From Methanobacteriota archaeon (GTDB lineage: Archaea; Methanobacteriota; Methanobacteria; Methanobacteriales; Methanobacteriaceae), in NCBI GenBank assembly GCA_023434825.1, contig JAEYSH010000171.1:1-33885 (forward strand): a stretch of 33,885 nucleotides of DNA. The letters run 5' to 3'. A model generated the notes under the pieces. That model saw only the letters and a list, made by a program, of their open reading frames with translations, did no database searches and was not told the origin of the DNA. This document shows, one piece after another, positions 7,653 through 16,500 of this stretch. The translations under genes were made by a program, and so were the position numbers. Each line of letters opens with the position of its first letter. Within the stretch, counting starts at the first letter, position 1.

Positions 7653-8022
7653 TTATTCCTCAATCATTTTAATTTTAAAAGTTACAGGCCTTACTGCATC
7701 CGTGCAACAAGCTAACATAGTTTTATCGTCTTTCATCCATTCATTCGAAAACCCTAGGTTTTCGATGCATCAAAAATCTATGATTTTTGATCGCCTTAAA
7801 GTAACCCTTTGAAAAGTTACCGCCAGAAAGCAGGACTGTAATGAATTTATGGATATCATTCCAAGCCCAGTCACAGAAACCTTCAGGCTTTTCAAATCCA
7901 ACTATAAATTCCTGTCCTTCTGTAAATGCTGGACATTTAGCTACTTCATTCTGACAGTATTCTTTAGCTAATTCTTCATCAATATTTGTCTTTAATACTG
8001 TAATTTGACATTTTGGGGGCAT
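7653..8022 (-). pseudogene. TIGR04076 family gene broken by a palindromic insertion
   Basis: The N-terminal part is a good TIGR04076 protein: MPPKCQITVLK, CPAFTEGQEF, KPEGFCDWAW and LLSGGNFS. The frame then runs into a palindromic sequence and stops at 7741-7743 after an unrelated tail (AIKNHRFLMHRKPRVFE). Beyond that stop, in another frame, the true family C-terminus is intact: WMKDDKTM, ACCTDAVRPVTFKIK, stop at 7653-7655. Joining GGNFS to WMKDD removes about 70 bases (7740-7809), and 70 is not a multiple of 3. One insertion therefore explains both the foreign tail and the frameshift. The start is the ATG at 8022 behind AAAGGAGGT. Family function is unknown. The truncated 93-residue form may still be made. 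Confidence 0.8.
7745..7791. repeat. twin-hairpin palindromic element inside TIGR04076 gene
   Basis: Two perfect palindromes sit side by side. Palindrome 1 (7745-7765) has arms TCGAAAACC/GGTTTTCGA and a 3-base loop. Palindrome 2 (7769-7791) has arms ATCAAAAATC/GATTTTTGAT and a 3-base loop. They are separated by 3 bases. A weaker GTAAC/GTTAC inverted repeat (7801-7820) follows. The element has no coding capacity of its own. It lies exactly where the TIGR04076 protein loses its frame. It looks like a small non-autonomous interspersed palindrome (REP/MITE-like), but no second copy is visible in this window. Confidence 0.75.
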
Positions 8023-8049
8023 AAAAAGACCTCCTTTTAACATATAATT

Positions 8050-8337
8050 TTAAGCAGATTCATAGTCCACTACAACAAATTCTCCAACCGATAACATATA
8101 TTCCCTAACTTTAATATGTTCAGGATGAATTCTATATGCCTCCAAACCCTCGATATTATCAAAACTGGTTAAAAGAGCAATATCATAAGATTCATTGGAA
8201 TGAACAATATCAACTCCGACTTCAATATGCTTTAATTCGGATATTTTCCCATCCATGCCCATTAGAGTACTTCTTGCTTTTTCTATGTTTTCTGCGCTTT
8301 TATCTTCTAATTTAAAGAAAACTACGTGTTTAATCAT
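8050..8337 (-). CDS. Dabb (stress-responsive alpha/beta barrel) domain protein
   Basis: A 95-residue single-domain protein of the Dabb family, a dimeric ferredoxin-like alpha/beta barrel. Marks are the opening MIKHVVFFKLED, the central VGVDIVHSNESYDIALLTSF, and the late AYRIHPEHIKVREYM, whose His-Pro-x-H is characteristic. Members are implicated in stress responses or act as small cyclases and oxygenases; the role here is unknown. GGAAG precedes the ATG. It is 27 bases upstream of the TIGR04076 start and belongs to the same minus-strand operon. Confidence 0.85.
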   Translation of the reverse strand: MIKHVVFFKLEDKSAENIEKARSTLMGMDGKISELKHIEVGVDIVHSNESYDIALLTSFDNIEGLEAYRIHPEHIKVREYMLSVGEFVVVDYESA

Positions 8338-8358
8338 TTTTAAACTTCCTTATTCAAA

Positions 8359-8769
8359 TTATATCCTGAAATTAATTAATTTTTGAATTAATATGTTTAA
8401 TATTTGGAAATTTTCCTTATTTTTAACATTGAACCTGAGAGCATAACCTTCTCTGTATATTTTAGAAGATTTAAGCATGTTATGGATGTTACTTAGCTCA
8501 CCATCATCTAAAAAAGCATTTCTTTCATTTTCTCGTATGGCCATGCTGATTTTAAATTCTCCATTAAGTGGAATTACATAGAATAAAGCTTTTTTCTTAT
8601 TATGAACTTTTAGCATCCAACCGCTGCTTTTAGAGAAATTCCAATCCTTTAAAAATGAATCCGAAACGTCCATTAATTCATTATAATAACTATAGGAATC
8701 TTTTAGTGCTTTTTTTAGTTTCTCTTCACCTGGTTCAGCTTCTTTATCCATAAATGGCCTTTTCTCCAT
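8359..8769 (-). CDS. DUF3788 family protein
   Basis: A 136-residue protein with the DUF3788 pattern: SYYNELMDVSDSFLKDWNF, KSSGWMLKVHNKKKALFYVIP, and a C-terminal segment KIYREGYALRFNVKN. The family is uncharacterised and probably cytoplasmic, with no membrane segment. GGATGCG precedes the ATG. It lies 18 bases after the GNAT gene and 21 bases before Dabb, so it is part of the operon. Assignment is from motif memory, not a search. Confidence 0.7.
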   Translation of the reverse strand: MEKRPFMDKEAEPGEEKLKKALKDSYSYYNELMDVSDSFLKDWNFSKSSGWMLKVHNKKKALFYVIPLNGEFKISMAIRENERNAFLDDGELSNIHNMLKSSKIYREGYALRFNVKNKENFQILNILIQKLINFRI

Positions 8770-8787
8770 ATTTTCGCATCCTTGCTA

Positions 8788-9192
8788 TTATGTTTTAAGA
8801 TAAGTAACAAACATAGGGCTTTTATCCTCTCCAACCTCAAAACCACATTTTTTATAAAATTCAACCTCGCTATCATACGCTATGATAACTATGCGTGCAA
8901 AATCTTCATATTCAGCTAGCATTAAATTTACCAGTTCTTTTCCAATTCCACTTGATTGATATTCTGGCTTTACCAATAAATAATGGAAATATACAGTCAT
9001 TACGCCATCAGATAAAGAATTAATAAGTCCAACAAGTTTTCCATTATCCCATGCAGAATAAACTGCGTGAGAATTACCTATAGCTTTTTTTAATTTATCA
9101 GGATAATTTCCAGAATCCCATTTGACTGAAAGGAATAAATCCTGTAATTCTTTTTCTTTAAAATCTTTTATTTTTCTATATTCAATATCCAT
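8788..9192 (-). CDS. GNAT family N-acetyltransferase
   Basis: A GNAT acetyltransferase of about 134 residues. The acetyl-CoA-binding motif A is complete: HYLLVKPEYQSSGIGKELV (V-x4-Q-x-x-G-x-G). It is followed by IVIIAYDSEVEFYKKCGFEV, the usual strand 5 and helix with the Tyr-x-x-x-Gly-Phe ending. The acceptor substrate is unknown. The frame could open at 9210, but GAGGAAAA lies just before the ATG at 9192, so I start there. Confidence 0.88.
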   Translation of the reverse strand: MDIEYRKIKDFKEKELQDLFLSVKWDSGNYPDKLKKAIGNSHAVYSAWDNGKLVGLINSLSDGVMTVYFHYLLVKPEYQSSGIGKELVNLMLAEYEDFARIVIIAYDSEVEFYKKCGFEVGEDKSPMFVTYLKT

Positions 9193-9223
9193 GATTTTTC
9201 CTCTAATCAAATATTGATAATTA

Positions 9224-9523
9224 TCACAAAGTGACTTTTAACAGTATAGATAGGGCTATAAATAACGCTAGATTATTTATAATTAAAATTACCCCTGCTC
9301 CAGGAGGGAAACCTCCATGAAATAGTATACTAACCGTTAAAAAAAGACTTTGAAACAACAGGAATAACGCAAAAAAAAGGAATCCTAAATTAAATTTAGA
9401 CCTTATTTCCCTGTAATTTTGCCAGTAGATATATAATAATACTGATAAAAGACAGATACACCCAATTCCTATAATTGCCGCTATATAAAGCGTCCATACT
9501 TGTGTTGTAATGTCTACTGCCAT
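9224..9523 (-). CDS. small three-helix membrane protein (cassette A)
   Basis: A 99-residue protein with three predicted membrane helices (IAAIIGIGCICLLSVLLYIY, LGFLFFALFLLFQSLFLTVS, ILIINNLALFIALSILL) and a basic cytoplasmic loop YREIRSKFN. It has a paralogue at 18546-18878 with the same order of helices and the same loop (YLKVKSKFT). Each sits directly after a paralogous wHTH gene. The steady pairing suggests a membrane partner or sensor for the regulator, which is inference. AAGGGGT precedes the ATG at 9523. An earlier in-frame ATG at 9553 lacks a site and overlaps the regulator gene. Confidence 0.7.
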   Translation of the reverse strand: MAVDITTQVWTLYIAAIIGIGCICLLSVLLYIYWQNYREIRSKFNLGFLFFALFLLFQSLFLTVSILFHGGFPPGAGVILIINNLALFIALSILLKVTL

Positions 9524-9549
9524 ATTTTTACCCCTTAATTTTTTTATAT

Positions 9550-9831
9550 TCATTTATTCTGGACTTCTTCCCATATTTCCAGAAAAGTACTATAATTTTT
9601 CTCCATTTTTTCTGATAAGAAATATAACTTCCCATATTTTTCTCCAGCAGATGTTACAACTTCATTTTCTTCCAAAACATTAATATGATGCCTTATAGTT
9701 CTATAATCTACTTTAAGAATTTCAGCAAGTTGATTAACATTATTTGGCCTTTCATTGAGGAGTTTAATAATTTTTGCCCTATTTACACCCCCTCTAGTAC
9801 CTGCAATCAAATACCATAACATCCTTCTCAT
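9550..9831 (-). CDS. winged-helix transcriptional regulator, ArsR-like (cassette A)
   Basis: A 93-residue wHTH protein. The recognition unit is NVNQLAEILKVDYRTIRHHI followed by NVLEENEVVTSAGEKYGKLYFLSE, the usual ArsR-type helix-turn-helix and wing. No cysteine metal site is present. The paralogue at 18899-19192 shares GG-x-NRA-I, DY+TIRHH, GEKYG-LYFLS and TFLEIW. It is followed by a small membrane protein in both places and lies downstream of the ABC exporter here. GAGGATT precedes the ATG at 9831; the longer frame to 9852 has no site. Confidence 0.85.
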   Translation of the reverse strand: MRRMLWYLIAGTRGGVNRAKIIKLLNERPNNVNQLAEILKVDYRTIRHHINVLEENEVVTSAGEKYGKLYFLSEKMEKNYSTFLEIWEEVQNK

Positions 9832-9922
9832 GTTAATCCTCTTGAATCCCAATATTGTACTTTATTCTGCTAGAGTTATATTAAGATTATCTGATTTTTA
9901 GCTTTATATTTCCATTTATTTG

Positions 9923-10662
<740 letters not shown>

Positions 10663-10663
<1 letters not shown>

Positions 10664-11571
10664 TATGCAACCCCTATTGAGTTTGTAATTCCTAAAAATC
10701 TCTCTTCAAGTGTTTTAGAAACTGATTCAAGGTTATAAACATTGATATGATTCTCTACCAGTTTTTTATTTATAATAACATTATCTTCACGGTTACAGAA
10801 AATTTTAAACCCTTTATCAGTTTTTTCAAAGTCAAAATTAAGAGATCCTATAAGTTGATCTGTTTTGCTCAAATCATCAGTTTCCAGAACTAAAAAGCTC
10901 TGTTCATGTGAATTAACTATTTTTATTTCACCTTCTTGAATTAACTGCCCCTGATCAATAATTCCTATGTAATCTGCTATTTGCTGAACTTCACTCAGTA
11001 AATGACTGGAAACAAGTATAGTTATACCCATAGATTGTGAAAGCTCCATGATTAATTTCCTCATTTCTATTATTCCCGCTGGATCCAAACCATTAGTAGG
11101 CTCATCAAGAATTAAAATCCTCGGTGAATGGATTAAAGCATTGGCTATTCCTAATCTCTGTTTCATTCCCAGTGAAAATTTACCTACTGGTCGATATCCA
11201 ATATTTGAAAGCCCGACAATTTCCAGTGATTCATTAATCCTAGTTTTTTGTGCATTAAACATTTTAGCTGTTATATCCAAGTTTTCATATGCAGAAAGGT
11301 TTTCATAAAACCCCGGAGTTTCAATTATTGCTCCAATATCACCAAAATATCCACTGCGATTACGATTTATTTCCTGGCCAAATATATTAACCTGCCCTTT
11401 ATCTGGCTTTATAAGACCCATTACCATCCGAATAGTGGTTGTTTTACCTGAACCATTTCTTCCCAAAAATCCATAAACTTTACCTGCAGGAACCTTGATT
11501 TCCAGGTTATTTACTGCTGTAAAATCACCATAGCGTTTAGTGAGAGTATTAGTTTCAATAGCATATTCCAT
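10663..11571 (-). CDS. ABC transporter ATP-binding protein (BcrA-like)
   Basis: A complete ABC ATPase: Walker A GRNGSGKTTT, Q-loop region IIETPGFYENLSAYENL, signature FSLGMKQRLGIANAL, Walker B ILILDEPTNGLD, and H-loop VSSHLLSEV. The C-terminal 80 residues resemble the extra domain of the BcrA/lantibiotic-export group. It forms an exporter with the downstream permease. GGAGGATT precedes the ATG. Two genes further on, in the same direction, is a wHTH regulator that may respond to the same substrate (inference). It heads the long minus-strand run ending at 5844. Confidence 0.9.
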
Positions 11572-11930
11572 TTTAATCCTCCATTTATTTTCTGTAAATC
11601 AATGATATCTCAATTTAAAAGATTTTGTTTAATAAAATAAAATAATTTAAGACTTTTATATTGATTTACACTTTAAAATAAATTTAAAATAGAATAAAAA
11701 GATTTTTCCATTTCTTTTCAAGATTACTTCAGGATTTGTTCCAGATCTCTTCAAGATTAGAAAAAGTTCAAAATATCATCAAATATTGAAATATGAATTA
11801 ACGAAAAATAGGATTACCTCAAATTAAATAACTTTTTACAATATTAAATAAAACAAAATAAAACAATTTAATCCTTATTTCGATATTTATTTAACATAGA
11901 TAACAAAATTATACTTGGAGATATTTATTT
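11572..11930. other. divergent intergenic promoter region
   Basis: A 359-base AT-rich gap between the minus-strand ABC operon and the plus-strand CPBP-like gene. I see no coding frame. It holds a direct repeat of TTCAAGATTA (11718-11727 and 11750-11759, 32 bp apart) and, near 11881-11892, a TATA-like gatatttattt suitable for the plus-strand gene. TTGGAGA just before 11931 is that gene's ribosome site. The repeats could be regulator sites. Confidence 0.5.
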
Positions 11931-12683
11931 ATGTCTAATAAATTCTTAAATAAAAGATGGTTTGCATGGAATCCTTCAATGGATACCATTGTAGCTTTAA
12001 TAACTGCACTAATAATGGTTGGCGGCGGTTACTATCTATTAGTTCATTTACCCTCAGGAAATGGAATAAAAACAATTTATGGGATTATTTTTACATCATT
12101 ACTGGTAATATTTCCAGTATGGTGGATATTAAGGCGTGAAAAGGGATCTTTAAAGGATCTGGGTATTAAAAAAGAAGGGTTGACTTTAAGTTTGATTATA
12201 AGCATATTAATAACCCTCTATTTCTTTTATTATACTCTAAGCACCTATTCTTTCTATGGAGCTAATTTAATTCCACACTTTTTAGCAAATGCATTGATTC
12301 TCTGGGAGCCTTTTTTCATATTCTGCTGGCTTCAGCTTCGTTTTGATAAGGCTTTTGGTATTATTCCTGGAATTTTACTTGCAGGTGCATTTATGGGCGC
12401 TTATCACATTGGAACATATCCAATGATCGAGGTGATAGTTTTAGCTCTATTTGGAATTTTATTCGCTATAATCTTTAGATTAACATCTAATTTACTAATT
12501 ATGTGGCCTTTAACATGGAGTACATCATCTGCCGTTGGAACCTTAAAAGGAGGCTTTTTATTAGGTTGGAATGACGTTATACTTGCTTCAATTGTCCTTT
12601 TAATCCAATTTGGAGTTATAATCTATTTATTAAAAAATAAAAGCGCTAAAAATATAGATTCCTCTAAAGAATCAGCAAGTTAA
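11931..12683 (+). CDS. CPBP-like (CAAX protease/bacteriocin-processing) membrane protein, degenerate motifs
   Basis: A 250-residue protein with about seven predicted membrane helices. The segment LILWEPFFIFCWLQLRF, followed by ILLAGAFMGAYHIG and LFGILFAIIFRLTSNLLIMWPL, matches the order of CPBP intramembrane protease motifs. The first motif, normally E-E-x-x-x-R, is reduced to E-P with no Arg in place. The His of motif 2 is kept (AYHIG), and the N/H of motif 3 is replaced (WPLTWS). It may be an inactive relative, or the assignment may be too generous. It is divergent from the ABC exporter, suggesting a role near the envelope. TTGGAGA precedes the ATG by about 9 bases. Its stop abuts the convergent VOC gene. 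Confidence 0.6.
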   Translation: MSNKFLNKRWFAWNPSMDTIVALITALIMVGGGYYLLVHLPSGNGIKTIYGIIFTSLLVIFPVWWILRREKGSLKDLGIKKEGLTLSLIISILITLYFFYYTLSTYSFYGANLIPHFLANALILWEPFFIFCWLQLRFDKAFGIIPGILLAGAFMGAYHIGTYPMIEVIVLALFGILFAIIFRLTSNLLIMWPLTWSTSSAVGTLKGGFLLGWNDVILASIVLLIQFGVIIYLLKNKSAKNIDSSKESAS

Positions 12684-13157
12684 CTATTTGTCATTAAAAG
12701 CTTTTTCTAATTTTTTTATGTCAATTTTGGTCATTTGCATCATCGCAGCCATTACTCTACCTGATTTTTCAGTATCTTCATCACTCATCATTTCCTGTAA
12801 AGCAATTGGAACAATCTGCCACCAAAGGCCATATTTGTCCTTTACCCATCCCGGACCCTGTTCTTCACCGTTTTCAGAAAGGTTTTCATGGTAATAATCA
12901 ATTTCTTCCTGATTTTCACAATTTACAACAAAAGATATTGCTTCAGTAAACTTGAACTGCGGTCCGCCATTTAGTGCAACAAATTCCTGCCCTTCAATCT
13001 CAAATTTTGCGGTCATAACTGTCCCTTCAGGTATAGGACCTCCTGCTGCATAACGAGTAACACTTACAACTTTTGAATTCTTAAAAACAGATAAATAAAA
13101 ATTCATGGCTTCTTCAGCCTGATTATCAAACCAAAGGAATGGTGTAATTTTTTGCAT
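12684..13157 (-). CDS. VOC superfamily protein, PhnB-like
   Basis: A 157-residue member of the PhnB-like vicinal-oxygen-chelate group (Pfam 3-demethylubiquinone-9 3-methyltransferase-like). Marks are the opening ITPFLWFDNQAEEAMNFYLS, KFEIEGQEFVALNGGPQFKF, then FVVNCENQEEIDYYHENL, GPGWVKDKYGLWWQIVP. The WV-D-K-Y/F-G-x-x-W-Q-I-VP ending is diagnostic. Such proteins are usually dimers; despite the Pfam name, no methyltransferase activity is implied. GGAGGAG precedes the ATG. It is followed 33 bases upstream by the DUF1801 gene, and the two families often occur together. Confidence 0.9.
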   Translation of the reverse strand: MQKITPFLWFDNQAEEAMNFYLSVFKNSKVVSVTRYAAGGPIPEGTVMTAKFEIEGQEFVALNGGPQFKFTEAISFVVNCENQEEIDYYHENLSENGEEQGPGWVKDKYGLWWQIVPIALQEMMSDEDTEKSGRVMAAMMQMTKIDIKKLEKAFNDK

Positions 13158-13190
13158 ATTTTCTCCTCCATAAATTTAGATAAACTCAAT

Positions 13191-13595
13191 TTATTTGTTT
13201 TTAATCCTCATTTCATTTTCTTTCATTCTTGTTTTGACTATTTTATTAACCAGTGCTTCAGGGAGCGGATTTTTGGATGTGAAACGGATTGTTGTCCCTG
13301 AAGTATGAAAATCCTTTAATTCTTCCTTAAATTTTTCTAAAATATTTTTATTTACAACAATGAAGCTTGAATGATTTTTAAATGCTGCAAAATGTACCAG
13401 TGATCCATGATATTTATAACTGGGAATTCTATAACTGATCAGCTCTTCAGCCTCGGGCGCTGCTTCTTTAATTGCCTTGCGAATGGCCTTAAGAACTTCT
13501 TGATGCTCTTTTGGAGCTAAAGTTATATATTCATCCACATCTTTTGCTGGAGGATTCTTTTCTGGTTTTCCTTTTAAATCTTCTTTATTTTTCAT
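13191..13595 (-). CDS. DUF1801 (YdhG/iron-chaperone-like) protein
   Basis: A 134-residue protein with the DUF1801 pattern: DVDEYITLAPKEHQEVLKAI, KEAAPEAEELISYRIPSYKY, HGSLVHFAAFKNHSSFIVVN, and an end ALVNKIVKTRMKENE. The family includes YdhG/Fra-like proteins with a frataxin-like fold suggested to handle iron, but direct evidence is limited and the role here is unknown. The N-terminal 15 residues are rich in Lys and Pro and probably disordered. GTGGGAT precedes the ATG. Confidence 0.85.
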   Translation of the reverse strand: MKNKEDLKGKPEKNPPAKDVDEYITLAPKEHQEVLKAIRKAIKEAAPEAEELISYRIPSYKYHGSLVHFAAFKNHSSFIVVNKNILEKFKEELKDFHTSGTTIRFTSKNPLPEALVNKIVKTRMKENEMRIKNK

Positions 13596-13616
13596 AAAAT
13601 CCCACTAAATATTTAA

Positions 13617-14081
13617 TTAAAACATTTTAGTGAATTTTTGGACCATTTCATCAATCTTATGGTCACGGTTCTGGTTCCAGATTATAATTTCTGTCCCAAA
13701 AACTATTCCTTCCTTAGAAGAAACTGTCTTTTGCATTTTGCTGATGGCCTGATTACCGCCTGTCCAGTTAAATGGTAGTCCTTTAGTTACAAAGCAAATG
13801 ACTTTTTTATCCTTTAAAGACTGAATCTGATTTAAATAAATATCCATTACTTTGGATAAAGAAAAAGAATGAACTGGAGCTCCAAAAATGAGTGCATCAT
13901 ATTTATCTAAAATAGGAGGATTTTTAATCTTACTATTTTTATTAGAAACCTGTTGTCCTCCTTCGACTCTTAAATGCTGGATTTCAACTTCATTTCCCGC
14001 CATTAAAAGCTTTTCCTCGAGTTTTCCAGCAACATAATTAGTATGTCCAGTATTTGAATAAATTATAATACCTATTTTCAT
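13617..14081 (-). CDS. flavodoxin family protein
   Basis: A 154-residue flavodoxin-like protein. The FMN phosphate-binding loop is YSNTGHTNYVAGKL (S-N-T-G-x-T), and the ring-stacking loop is FGAPVHSFSLSKVMD. It ends at residue 154 with a short helix. Such proteins carry FMN and shuttle electrons in place of ferredoxin, or act as quinone/flavin reductases. AAGGTTA precedes the ATG. It is in the same direction as the DUF1801 and EFR1 genes around it and is one of five flavodoxin-fold genes within about 7 kb. Confidence 0.85.
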   Translation of the reverse strand: MKIGIIIYSNTGHTNYVAGKLEEKLLMAGNEVEIQHLRVEGGQQVSNKNSKIKNPPILDKYDALIFGAPVHSFSLSKVMDIYLNQIQSLKDKKVICFVTKGLPFNWTGGNQAISKMQKTVSSKEGIVFGTEIIIWNQNRDHKIDEMVQKFTKMF

Positions 14082-14185
14082 AATATAACCTTGTTAATTA
14101 ATATTTATTAATTCTTTGTTTTCTGATTAAATTAAAATTATAATCAAGCTTCAATTTAAAAAAATCTATATTTGTCAACTATAAC

Positions 14186-15043
14186 TTAATCCTGTCTCAA
14201 AATATCTGATATCTCCACATCAGGATGATGATAACCCTCAGGTAATTCACCATAGCCATGTATGGCCCTTTTAGGACACCATTTAATACATGCGAGACAG
14301 TTCTCACAGTGATGCTGCCATACTGGCTTATCATCCACCATTTTAATATTAAGCACATTACAAACCTTTGAACATGTGCCGCAGCTCGTACAGTTCTCAT
14401 CTACATGATAACTTCTATCCATTAAAGGTATAAGTTCATCCATTGAACAATTTGAGTCTTTTGGAACTTTTGCCGTGTTTTTCATTGGATTTATAAAAAA
14501 TGGTTTTAAAAAATCTAGTTTCATAATCATTTCTATAAAATTCACGATCATCCCGATAAATAAGCCATCATTATCAAATCGGCCTTCCTCTTTTGCTTTG
14601 ACTTTTTCATAGATAAAACCAAGTTTTTTCTCTTTCCAGTTATTATAAAGCTTTGATTTATTTTCAAATGGCTTTTTAAAAGCATTTTGTGGCATTTGAA
14701 CACCGAATCCTGATGAAAGGTGCCCATCTCGTGATTTAATTATATCATCCAGCTTTGTTAATGTGGAACCAGACCCTCCACCATACGTACACACTGCAAA
14801 AATGTATTTTTCATCTATTTCATCCAGTTTATTTACAAATCGCTGCACAATAAGAGGAACATTGACAGTTCCAAGATAATAAACAGGGAATATAATCCCA
14901 ATTACATCCGCATCTGTTGTTATTTTTTCTTTATCAACTACCGAAGGTATTGAAATTAAATTTGCTTCCATTTTTAGAGCTATATCCCTTGCTACAACAA
15001 GAGAATTGCCTGTTCCTGAAAAATAATAAATTTCTGTAACCAT
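14186..15043 (-). CDS. EFR1 family flavodoxin/2[4Fe-4S] ferredoxin fusion
   Basis: A fusion protein of about 285 residues. The N-terminal flavodoxin domain has FSGTGNSLVVA (phosphate loop) and FPVYYLGTVNVP. The C-terminal domain has two [4Fe-4S] motifs, CTSCGTCSKVC and CENCLACIKWCP. This layout is that of the EFR1 ferredoxin family in anaerobes. It likely passes electrons between FMN and iron-sulphur clusters in the cytoplasm; partner enzymes are unknown. The upstream GGGGGGATGTG is the ribosome site for the ATG at 15043; the GTG at 15046 is too close to it. A paralogue lies at 19391-20209. Confidence 0.9.
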   Translation of the reverse strand: MVTEIYYFSGTGNSLVVARDIALKMEANLISIPSVVDKEKITTDADVIGIIFPVYYLGTVNVPLIVQRFVNKLDEIDEKYIFAVCTYGGGSGSTLTKLDDIIKSRDGHLSSGFGVQMPQNAFKKPFENKSKLYNNWKEKKLGFIYEKVKAKEEGRFDNDGLFIGMIVNFIEMIMKLDFLKPFFINPMKNTAKVPKDSNCSMDELIPLMDRSYHVDENCTSCGTCSKVCNVLNIKMVDDKPVWQHHCENCLACIKWCPKRAIHGYGELPEGYHHPDVEISDILRQD

Positions 15044-15070
15044 CACATCCCCCCATTTAATAAGCTATTT

Positions 15071-15436
15071 TTAGACCCAATTCCACGCATAAAAAATCGT
15101 CATTACATTAAATACAAGCCCTACTAATATTAAAAATTTGTCGTAAAATGAAGGATAGCTCTGTAACCCAATTACATTAAAAAAGAACAGGAAAATAGCC
15201 AAAAATATATTTGCCCAGCGATTAATTGAATAAGGTAATATCAAGGACATTATAATCATAATAATCGGAATAACCATCAATATTGAAATTCCCAACCATT
15301 GCATCTGCGTGAGTTTTTTTCCTCCTATTTCTCCAGCTTTAAAATCACCACTAAAAATCCTTAACACATCTCCCAAAAGATAAGTTGCGATTAGAGCTAT
15401 CCATAACGCTGAAAGGATTATTTGTATATCTAACAT
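15071..15436 (-). CDS. DUF6326 family membrane protein
   Basis: A 121-residue protein with four predicted membrane helices. ILSALWIALIATYLLGDVLRIF, the central MVIPIIMIIMSLILPYSINRWANI, and FLILVGLVFNVMTIFYAW match what I know of DUF6326. Function is unknown. GGTGAT sits 6 bases before the ATG. It lies between the MDR oxidoreductase (16 bases upstream) and EFR1 (28 bases downstream), so all three are probably cotranscribed. Confidence 0.7.
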   Translation of the reverse strand: MLDIQIILSALWIALIATYLLGDVLRIFSGDFKAGEIGGKKLTQMQWLGISILMVIPIIMIIMSLILPYSINRWANIFLAIFLFFFNVIGLQSYPSFYDKFLILVGLVFNVMTIFYAWNWV

Positions 15437-15451
15437 GATTTAATCACCTAT

Positions 15452-16429
15452 TTACAAGTTATTTACAACATTTATAACTACATTTCCCCTTTTGTGCTCT
15501 TTTTCCACATACCTATGAGCTTCTGCAGTTTTTTCTAATGAATAACTCCTATCAATAACTGCACTTATATTTCCTGCCTCAATTAGTTCCTTAAGGAATA
15601 TTAAGTCTTCTTTTTTTCCACTTGCTGTTCCAGTTACTACTTTCTTGTTAGTTCTAAAGGAAGTCCATCTTCCTTTAATCATCGTGGAAAGCCCAGGATT
15701 AGCTGAAAGATAATATCCATTTTCTTTAAGCGATCTTAAACTGCTTGAAAAGGGACTTTTTCCAATCACATCGAAAATAACATCATAAAGTTCTCCATTT
15801 TTAGTAAAATCTTCTTTCGTGTAATCAATGACATGATCTGTACCAATTGAATATAGCATGTCCATATTTTTTGTGCTACAGACACCAGTGACTTCGGCTC
15901 CAAAATACTTGGCAATTTGAACAGCAACTGTACCTATGCTGCCCGATGCGCCGTTAATCAGAACTTTTTGCCTATTTGAAATATTAGCTTGTCTTAAAAA
16001 ATGCAATGCTTCAATTCCGCCCATAGGAACAGTAGCAGATTCATCATATGTCATATTGGCAGGTTTTAGGACTATTCTATCTTCTGGAAGGCTTATATAT
16101 TCAGCATAAGCGCCTAAACTAAAATCAGTGCGTGCAAAAACTGGATCACCTTTCTTAAACCGATTTACATTTTTACCTACTGATTCAACTTTTCCAGCTA
16201 ACTCCTGACCTAATATTTTTTGTCTTGGTCCCCTAATACCAAATCCTATTCGTGCAGGAAGCCATAACCACGCGGGCATTTTGAATTTTCGGATTTCAAC
16301 ATCCCCCGTTGATACTGTTGTAGCATGTATTTTTACCAATACTTCATTGTCTTTAGGAACAGGTTTTTCTACCTCGGCCAGTTGAAGAACATCTGGCGAG
16401 CCGTAATTTTTGCATATAATTGCTTTCAT
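15452..16429 (-). CDS. MDR-family NAD(P)-dependent oxidoreductase (quinone reductase-like)
   Basis: A 325-residue medium-chain dehydrogenase/reductase. The GroES-like half opens MKAIICKNYGSPDVLQL and has GQELAGKVESVGKNV. The Rossmann half has LINGASGSIGTVAVQIAK (the A-x-G-x-x-G nucleotide site) and VIDYTKEDF. The ending HKRGNVVINV is typical of the family. Zinc ligands are absent, pointing to a zinc-free quinone oxidoreductase or alkenal reductase type. AGGAATA precedes the ATG. A decayed copy of just this C-terminus lies at 16982-17055, on the other side of the flavodoxin gene. Confidence 0.9.
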   Translation of the reverse strand: MKAIICKNYGSPDVLQLAEVEKPVPKDNEVLVKIHATTVSTGDVEIRKFKMPAWLWLPARIGFGIRGPRQKILGQELAGKVESVGKNVNRFKKGDPVFARTDFSLGAYAEYISLPEDRIVLKPANMTYDESATVPMGGIEALHFLRQANISNRQKVLINGASGSIGTVAVQIAKYFGAEVTGVCSTKNMDMLYSIGTDHVIDYTKEDFTKNGELYDVIFDVIGKSPFSSSLRSLKENGYYLSANPGLSTMIKGRWTSFRTNKKVVTGTASGKKEDLIFLKELIEAGNISAVIDRSYSLEKTAEAHRYVEKEHKRGNVVINVVNNL

Positions 16430-16500
16430 AAATTATTCCTAATTAAAATTTATTAATCTATTTAAATTACATTTTTGCCTTTTAAATGAGTAAGCTTATC

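Noticed and set aside
11048..11451. Plus-strand frames opposite the ABC ATPase
   Set aside because: Antisense to conserved Walker and signature motifs, no ribosome site.
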